Source: Miscanthus floridulus
Lineage: Eukaryota > Streptophyta > Magnoliopsida > Poales > Poaceae
Direction of reading: 5' to 3'
DNA length: 64,000 nucleotides
Assembly: GCF_019320115.1 (NCBI RefSeq)
Contig: NC_089583.1
Span: 83,345,928-83,409,927, forward strand
Part shown: in pieces, positions 59,115 through 64,000 of the stretch
Layout of the letters: every line of letters begins with the position of its first letter
Position numbering within the stretch: position 1 is the first letter of the stretch
Notes under the pieces: model-generated
The model's database searches: none
Seen by the model: only the letters and a program-made list of their open reading frames with translations
Told to the model about the DNA's origin: nothing
Translations under genes and position numbers: made by a program

Positions 59115-59514
59115 TATCGACAAAAGATGCTTGGTAGTCCACCGAGGGGTATCCCACGATGGTAGATTTATCTTAGAGGTGAGCGAGATCATGAGCGAGG
59201 TGGTAATACAAGCACCAAGACACAAGATTTAGACAGGTTCAGCCGTCAGTATGACGTAATACCTACATCCTATGTTCTGATGTATTGCATTGAGATGTAT
59301 TGATCTGTGGAGATCTGTCGGCTAGGGGACCCCAGCCTCTCCTTATATACTCTAGAGGGGTAGGGTTACAAGGAAAGTATCCTATTTGGTACTATACAAT
59401 AGCTTGCGGTGCACACCGAGCAGCGCCGTGCATGCCTTGATCTTATGGGCTAGGCCATCTCTAATGGTGCAGCCCATGTCTTGTCTTGAGGATACCGAGG
59501 GCCGTACCCCCACA
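59115..59514 (-). mobile_element. LTR2 (shared middle LTR)
   Basis: 400 bp, collinear with LTR1 and LTR3. It is flanked on the left by the primer-binding-type sequence and on the right by the purine tract, so it serves both units. Confidence 0.88.
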
Positions 59515-59867
59515 GCTAGTCCCCGAGCCTAATAGGAGGTGACGTAGTCACGTGGTGCTAGAGTCAGAAAGTAGAAGACCAGCCGAGCAGGCAGCCTGTC
59601 TCTAGGCGTAGCCTCGAGATGAGAAAAACACGCATTCACCGCAAGGTGAAGTGTGCCCACTTAGTCCCCAAGCCTGCTGGAAGATGAAGAATAAATCTTG
59701 TAGCAGGGTTAAAGAAAAAGAAGTCTAAAAGCTTACCAACGTCGTCTGACATGCACATATCAAGACCCCAGATGTGCTGTCCAAGATCAGCACCCTGATC
59801 CAAATAGCATGGAGCAGCTTGATAGCACACCGACGAGACATAGCAAGATCCGAGTAGCAAGGGAGTC

Positions 59868-60428
59868 CCCAGCGTAGCCGGCGATATCCGAGCACCGAAG
59901 AGTGAGGAGTCCCCGACGTCGTTGGCGATGTCTAGGCATCGAAGAGCGAGGAGTCCCCGGCGTCGCTGGCGATGTCCAAGCACCGAGGAGCGAGGAGTCC
60001 TCGGTGTCATGGGCGATGTCCGAGTACCGAGGAGTCCTCGGCGTCGCTGGCGATGTTCGAGCACCGAGGAGCGAGGAGTCCCCGGTGTCGCTAGTGATGT
60101 CCGAGCACCCAGGAGCGAGGAGTCCCCGGCGTCGCTGGCGATGTCCGAGCACCGAGGAGCAAGGAGTCCCCGGTGTCGCTGGCGATGTCCGAGCACCAAA
60201 GAGCGAGGAGTCCCCGGTGTCACTGGCGATGTCCGTGCACCGAGGAGCGAGGAGTCTCCGGCATCACTGGTAATGTTCGAGCACCGAAGAGCGGTGTCAC
60301 TGGCGATGTCCGAGCACCGAGGAGTCACCAACGTTGCTGGCGATGTCCGTGCGGTGAAGCGTGCCCACTTAGTCCTGGAGCACGAAGAATCCGAGCACCG
60401 AGGAGTAACCAGCGTAGCTGGCGATGAA
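59868..60428. repeat. Minisatellite array 2, same 44-bp unit
   Basis: The same repeat in the second internal region, with a similar copy number and the same shortened units at the right end. It is therefore a duplicate of array 1 and not an independent expansion. Confidence 0.93.
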
Positions 60429-61331
60429 GCACGAACGACGAATAGTCTAGTCAACTGGTCAGTGGCGAAGTGAGCATTGAGTAGAAGCGATCGGCGAACA
60501 GTCTGATCAACTGGTCGGTGACGGAGTCCGTGAACCAAACGGTCCGACTAGTTGATCGATGGAGAAGTCCGAGCACCAGGTGATCCGATCACCTAGACGA
60601 TGATCCTACAATACAAATATGTTGAACGGGTAGTACATGATGTAAAAATATATGAACTCCGGAGAAAAAAAATAGCGTATGTAGTTCGGCGATCAGTTGG
60701 AGCGAAGATGTATTTATATTTAATATAAACCGCCCGACCAGTTAGTGTGTAGCTGAGTCTCTAGCCCTAGCTAGCCCATAGTTCATAACGTCGAGCGCGA
60801 AGCACGTGCACGTGTAGGAGGAATAGGCATCGCTAAGGAGCCGTTGTAGACCACCCATAACGCAGAGGGCAGATGCTCGTGCACGTGTAGGGAGGAGCCG
60901 GAGACAGGGCCATCTCTGGAGGCGTCCGAGCATCAACATGACTATTCAGGGGTTCAAAAAATCGTTTGGAGAGCAAACATGGAGAAAATAGCTCGAAGAA
61001 ATATTATGGCGATATACGGAGATTGGAGAATATTTAGAAGAATATTAAAGCGTGACTTAGCTTTAGACAAAAAGTCTGATCGGTGACGTATGGCGTTATC
61101 TGGTCAGTGTTGATGACGAGCACCTGGCGGGCGGTGAGTTGTTAGTGAAGGTGACCTCAGAGGTGGTTCTGAGATCGGATCTACTATCACATGGGCTAGT
61201 GTAGCCAGCAATGAATCATCATCGTGGACTGGCATGGATCTCCATGAGATTGATGGTGAGAACGCGCTGTTGATTTGAGGTCCATCTGGCTCACCATGGA
61301 TCAAGCGCACACCCCTACCTGGCGCGCCAAC

Positions 61332-61731
61332 TATCGACAAAAGATGCTCGGCAGTCCACCGAGGGGTATTCCACGATGGTAGATTTGTCATAGAGGTGAG
61401 TGAGATCATGAGCGAGATGGTAATACAAGCACCAAGACACAAGATTTAGACAGGTTCAACCGTCAGTATGACGTAATACCTACATCCTATGTTCTGATGT
61501 ATTGCATTGAGATGTATTGATCTGTGGAGATCTATCTGCTAGGAGACCCTAGCCTCTCCTTATATACTCTGGAGGGGTAGGGTTATAAGGAAAGTATCCT
61601 ATTTGGTACTATACAATAGCTTGCGGTGTACGCCGAGCAGCGCCGTGCATGCCTTGATCTTGTGGGCTAGGCCACCTCTGATGGTGCAGCCCATGTCTTG
61701 TCTTGAGGATACCGGGGGTCGTACCCCCACA
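61332..61731 (-). mobile_element. LTR3 (5' LTR on the minus strand)
   Basis: 400 bp, bounded by the primer-binding site on its left (GGCGCGCCAAC in plus orientation, 61321-61331) and the GCATT duplication on its right. Confidence 0.88.
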
Positions 61732-62605
61732 GCATTGACATAGCAACCTTATGGGCTTAGCCAAAGCCCTCTCACTCATCTCCATCATTGATTCATCATC
61801 TTTGTAAGATTGGGAGAGAATGCAAGTACATTGATTGAGTGTTTACATCTAGAGGCACTTAGTGTTCGTGTTTTGTAGCAGGATTCTCTTGTTACTCTTG
61901 GTGGTTGCCGCCACCTAGATGGCTTAGAGCAGTGAAGATCGTCGAGCGGAGGTTGGTGATTGTCTCCGGCTCCGATTGTGGTGATTGTAAGAGGTTCTTG
62001 ACCTTTCTCCAGCGGAGGGCCAAAAGGTACTCTAGTAAATTGCTCGTGGCTTGTGTGATCCGCATCTTGTATTGGTTGTGCGGCACCCTATTGATGGTTT
62101 GGCATGTGATGCCAATTAGCGCGTGAACCTCAAAGTGAGTGAATCACCACAACGAGGACTAGCTTACCGGGAAGCAAGTGAACCTCGGTAAAAAATCATT
62201 GTGTCATCATTTGATTCTGAGGTGATTGGTCTTCATTGGTATTCATTCTTGTGATTGATTGGTTCATTCCTCGACTCGGCAGTATAACCATCTTGCTCTC
62301 TCTCTTTATATTACCGCAAACTAGTTGTCGGGCTCTTTAGTGTAGCTAGTCGTGAGAGCTTGTTAGTTTGGTTAGTGTGGCTCTTTAGTTAGCCTTTGAG
62401 AGCACACTAACTTAGTGTAGTGACATAGTCATTGTGTGGATAGAAACTATAGAAACTAGAATTGTGGTAGGTGACTTGCATTTTAGTAGGCTATCGCAAC
62501 ACTCGCTTCACCTCATATTTGTCTAACCGGTTTGCTAAGTGATGTTGTAGAATTTTTTGAATAGGCTATTCATCCCCCCTCTAGCCATTAGGGCTTTTCA
62601 GCGGG

Positions 62606-62930
62606 CCTTATAGCGTGCCCGCCTCCGTAAATGGATTTACGGAGGCGGTTGCCTTATAAAAATCGCCTCGGTTAATATTTATTTACCGAGGCGGGTATTG
62701 TAATGTAACCGTTAATCGAGGCGGTTATCCTAACACAACCGCCTTGGTTAATACATTAATCGAGGCAGTTATCCTAACACAACTGCCTCGGTTAACCAAG
62801 ATGGATACGTTACAATGCCCGCCTCGGTTAAGCATTAACCGAGGTAGTCGCTGGCCTGGCTACCCTGCCTCGAATAACTGAGGCGGGCAACCGGGCCGCC
62901 CGCCTCCGATGCCATTTTGGAAACGATACG
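62606..62930. repeat. CACTA right subterminal repeats
   Basis: A dense array of CCTCGGTTAA / TTAACCGAGGCGG words in both orientations, 20-60 bp apart, running into the right terminal repeat. It is much better preserved than the left array. Confidence 0.88.
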
Positions 62931-62953
62931 CAAAAGATTGTGTAGTAGTGTCT

Positions 62954-63365
62954 GTTTTTTCCGACGTGTGTTGCAAGTGGGTTTACCTAGATGTTGCATA
63001 TGTTTTCACACGTATGATGCTAGTGTTTTATCTGGATGTTGCGTATGTTTACAATGGGTTCAAGTGTTTTCAGTTGTTTCTGCAAGTGTTTAAGACGCAT
63101 GTTTCAAATGTTTCATTTGTTTGTTGCATCTGGATGTTTTAAAACTAGATCGAGTGTTGCATCTCCCTCCTCGCCTTTCTGCTGCCTCGCCTCGGTGTCA
63201 GGTACGGAAAGGCGAAGGCGGTCCCCACTGGTGCGGATGGGCCCCACGTGCTTGCGGGCGGGCACAACAGGTGAGACATAGGCGGGCAGGCGTAGGACGC
63301 GAGACAAGAGGCAGCGGCGCGGGCGGCCGGACGGGAACTAGCGTCCGGACGTTCGAGCGCTAGGC
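62954..63365. mobile_element. Right half of the older repeat split by the CACTA
   Basis: It continues the TGTTGCAA / GTGTTT motif run seen left of the CACTA, becomes GC-rich, and ends near GCGTCCGGACGTTCGAGCG. No coding domain. Confidence 0.45.
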
Positions 63366-63952
63366 ACGACCTTTAGAAAAAGCCCACGCTGAGAGAAGCT
63401 TTTGTGGCTTTATGCCGAGAAACCAAAAGTTTATTACGAAAGCCAACAGTAAAATGTCAACGTCTGGAAACCTAAAGGTAGGAAATCAACTTTGAAGAAA
63501 AAAACCACTAAAAGCTACTAAGTCAACGGGCCCTATGAATCTGATTAGGTTGGATTGGTGAGCGCACTGTGCATCGCTGTTGACTGGTTGAGCACTTCGA
63601 ATCAGCTGGCCCGTTGGCTGAATGCCAGGGAGCACGTCGGTAACCTTCTCCGTTGCGTGGCGGCGCACGGCCCATGAGAGCTATTGGGCCCCAGCTTCCC
63701 TCCCTCTCGGCCTCTCACGCCTTACCTAACCCACAGGCCACAGCCCATACCTCCACACCACAGGGCCACTCACACTCGCGGTCCGGGCGCGGGTATATCT
63801 CCTCTTCTTCCAGTATTGCATTGCATTAGTCGGCTTGGCTGGCATGGCAACCATCCCTAGATCTCCGCGAGCTGCATTTCATTGCATTGCATCACGCTCC
63901 AATCTTTGACGCCATGGCGGGTCAGATCTCGTGACGCACCACGCCACCAACC
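63366..63952 (+). promoter_or_regulatory. Possible promoter and 5' leader of a gene beyond the window
   Basis: GC content rises toward the edge. TATAT in GGGTATATCTCC (63794-63798) is followed by a CT-rich stretch (CTCCTCTTCTTCC), a common plant initiator/leader context. GGGCCC-type and GGCCCAT words lie upstream (63524-63690). These are features of grass promoters but are not proof. Confidence 0.3.
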
Positions 63953-64000
63953 ATGTCGCGATATGATGCAGAAGGTGATGCGAGCCAGCAGCGAGCGAGA
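63953..64000 (+). CDS. Possible first codons of a gene cut by the window edge
   Basis: ATG at 63953 opens a frame (MSRYDAEGDASQQRAR) that stays open to the last base. An earlier ATG (63914) stops after a few codons. It is too short to identify. A spurious ORF is equally possible. Confidence 0.2.
   Translation, partial: MSRYDAEGDASQQRAR

Larger units (their letters stand above)
56890..61731 (-). mobile_element. Non-autonomous gypsy element with three LTRs in tandem
   Basis: The order is LTR1 56890-57297, internal 57298-59114, LTR2 59115-59514, internal 59515-61331, LTR3 61332-61731. One pair of GCATT target duplications (56885-56889 and 61732-61736) encloses the whole. It is read on the minus strand because each LTR then starts TGTGGGGGTACG after a purine tract (GGCTCGGGGACTAGC) and is followed downstream by TTGGCGCGCCAGGTAGGGG, a known type of gypsy primer-binding site. 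The internal regions are only about 1.8 kb, contain a minisatellite, and have no pol. An unequal exchange between LTRs of sister copies would produce this shape. Confidence 0.88.
37540..62600 (+). mobile_element. SIRE/Maximus-like Ty1/copia retrotransposon (outer element)
   Basis: The 5' LTR is 37540-39653 and the 3' LTR starts at 55679 and ends at 62600. Both start TGAAAGCTCTAG and end in the CCATTAGG...CTTT(C/G)A region. The direct flanks GCGGG at 37535-37539 and 62601-62605 form a perfect 5-bp target duplication inside the CACTA subterminal repeats. The primer-binding site AGTGGTATCGGAGCC follows the 5' LTR and AAAAAGGGGGAGAT precedes the 3' LTR. Gag, protease end, integrase, RT and RNase H occur in copia order. 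Long LTRs of about 2.1 kb and a long 3' non-coding tail fit the SIRE/Maximus lineage. Three other elements lie inside it. Confidence 0.92.
55679..62600 (+). mobile_element. 3' LTR of the outer copia, interrupted
   Basis: LTR sequence at 55679-56889 and 61737-62600 is collinear with the 5' LTR (37540-39653). The break at TTTGCATT holds the three-LTR gypsy element. The TATA box (TATAAATA, from 56840) lies just upstream of the break. Confidence 0.9.
36536..62950 (+). mobile_element. Small non-autonomous CACTA transposon, expanded by nested insertions
   Basis: The left end is CACTACTATACACAAAAC and the right end, reverse-complemented, is CACTACTACACAATCTTTTG, CACTA-type terminal inverted repeats. 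The flanking TCT at 36533-36535 and 62951-62953 is the 3-bp target duplication of the superfamily. Subterminal AACCGAGGCGGTT-type repeats in both orientations occupy 36575-36715 and 62606-62930. Subtracting the copia element inside it (37540-62605) leaves about 1.35 kb with no transposase, so it depended on an autonomous relative. Confidence 0.9.

Noticed and set aside
57570..60538. Frames up to 300 codons with repeated peptide units
   Set aside because: They are direct translations of the 44-bp minisatellite in different phases. A repeat protein is not supported.
1..64000. tRNA, rRNA or microRNA genes
   Set aside because: I saw no convincing cloverleaf, rRNA word or precursor hairpin other than MITE-type and foldback structures. 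A tRNAscan or Rfam run would be decisive.

Overview
This window is plant nuclear DNA, almost certainly from a grass (Poaceae), most likely an andropogonoid such as the Miscanthus, sugarcane or sorghum group. The evidence is Grande/Tat-type Ty3/gypsy elements with an antisense gene, SIRE/Maximus-type Ty1/copia elements, a Reina-like chromovirus, CACTA subterminal repeats, many short MITEs, and a very GC-rich grass-style cytochrome P450 with one short intron. There are no bacterial or organellar features. The window is about four-fifths transposable element. The only convincing host gene is the P450 at 24188-25782, and it carries a damaged segment.

Layout. 1-4558: 3' part of a Grande-like Ty3/gypsy element with an antisense ORF and a 3' LTR that is split by a solo LTR of another gypsy family. 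4559-6858: remnant of a second gypsy element (protease/RT fragment plus 3' LTR). 6859-12004: low-copy-looking intergenic DNA with several MITEs. 12005-23144: candidate Helitron on the minus strand. It contains a complete but decayed chromovirus (13053-18530, target duplication GGAAG), a TOM1-like gene fragment in Helitron sense (20886-21250), and a Pack-MULE-like GC-rich element (21857-22966). 23145-28053: P450 gene and its flanks, with MITEs on both sides. 28054-35736: second, weaker Helitron candidate. It holds an AT-rich, rearranged, virus-like block (28822-32215) in which a 742-bp promoter/leader-like block occurs two and a half times around two oppositely oriented copies of an unrecognised protein gene.

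36536-62950 is one 26.4-kb nest. A small non-autonomous CACTA element (about 1.35 kb net, target duplication TCT) was hit by a SIRE-like copia element (37540-62600, target duplication GCGGG). That copia was in turn hit by (i) a gag-only SIRE-like copia in the opposite orientation (40640-50454), (ii) a gypsy solo LTR (51066-51962, TTTGT), the same family as the one at 3485-4397, and (iii) a non-autonomous gypsy element on the minus strand with three LTRs in tandem (56890-61731, GCATT). After the nest comes the other half of an older repeat and then, at the right edge, what may be the promoter and first codons of a host gene.

The parts do not form a pathway. They record successive insertion, recombination and decay. 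Most premature stops in the retroelement genes sit at former CAG, CAA, CGA or TGG codons, as expected from C-to-T decay of methylated, silenced DNA. All boundaries were read by eye from the sequence. Family names rest on recognised motifs and not on a database search.
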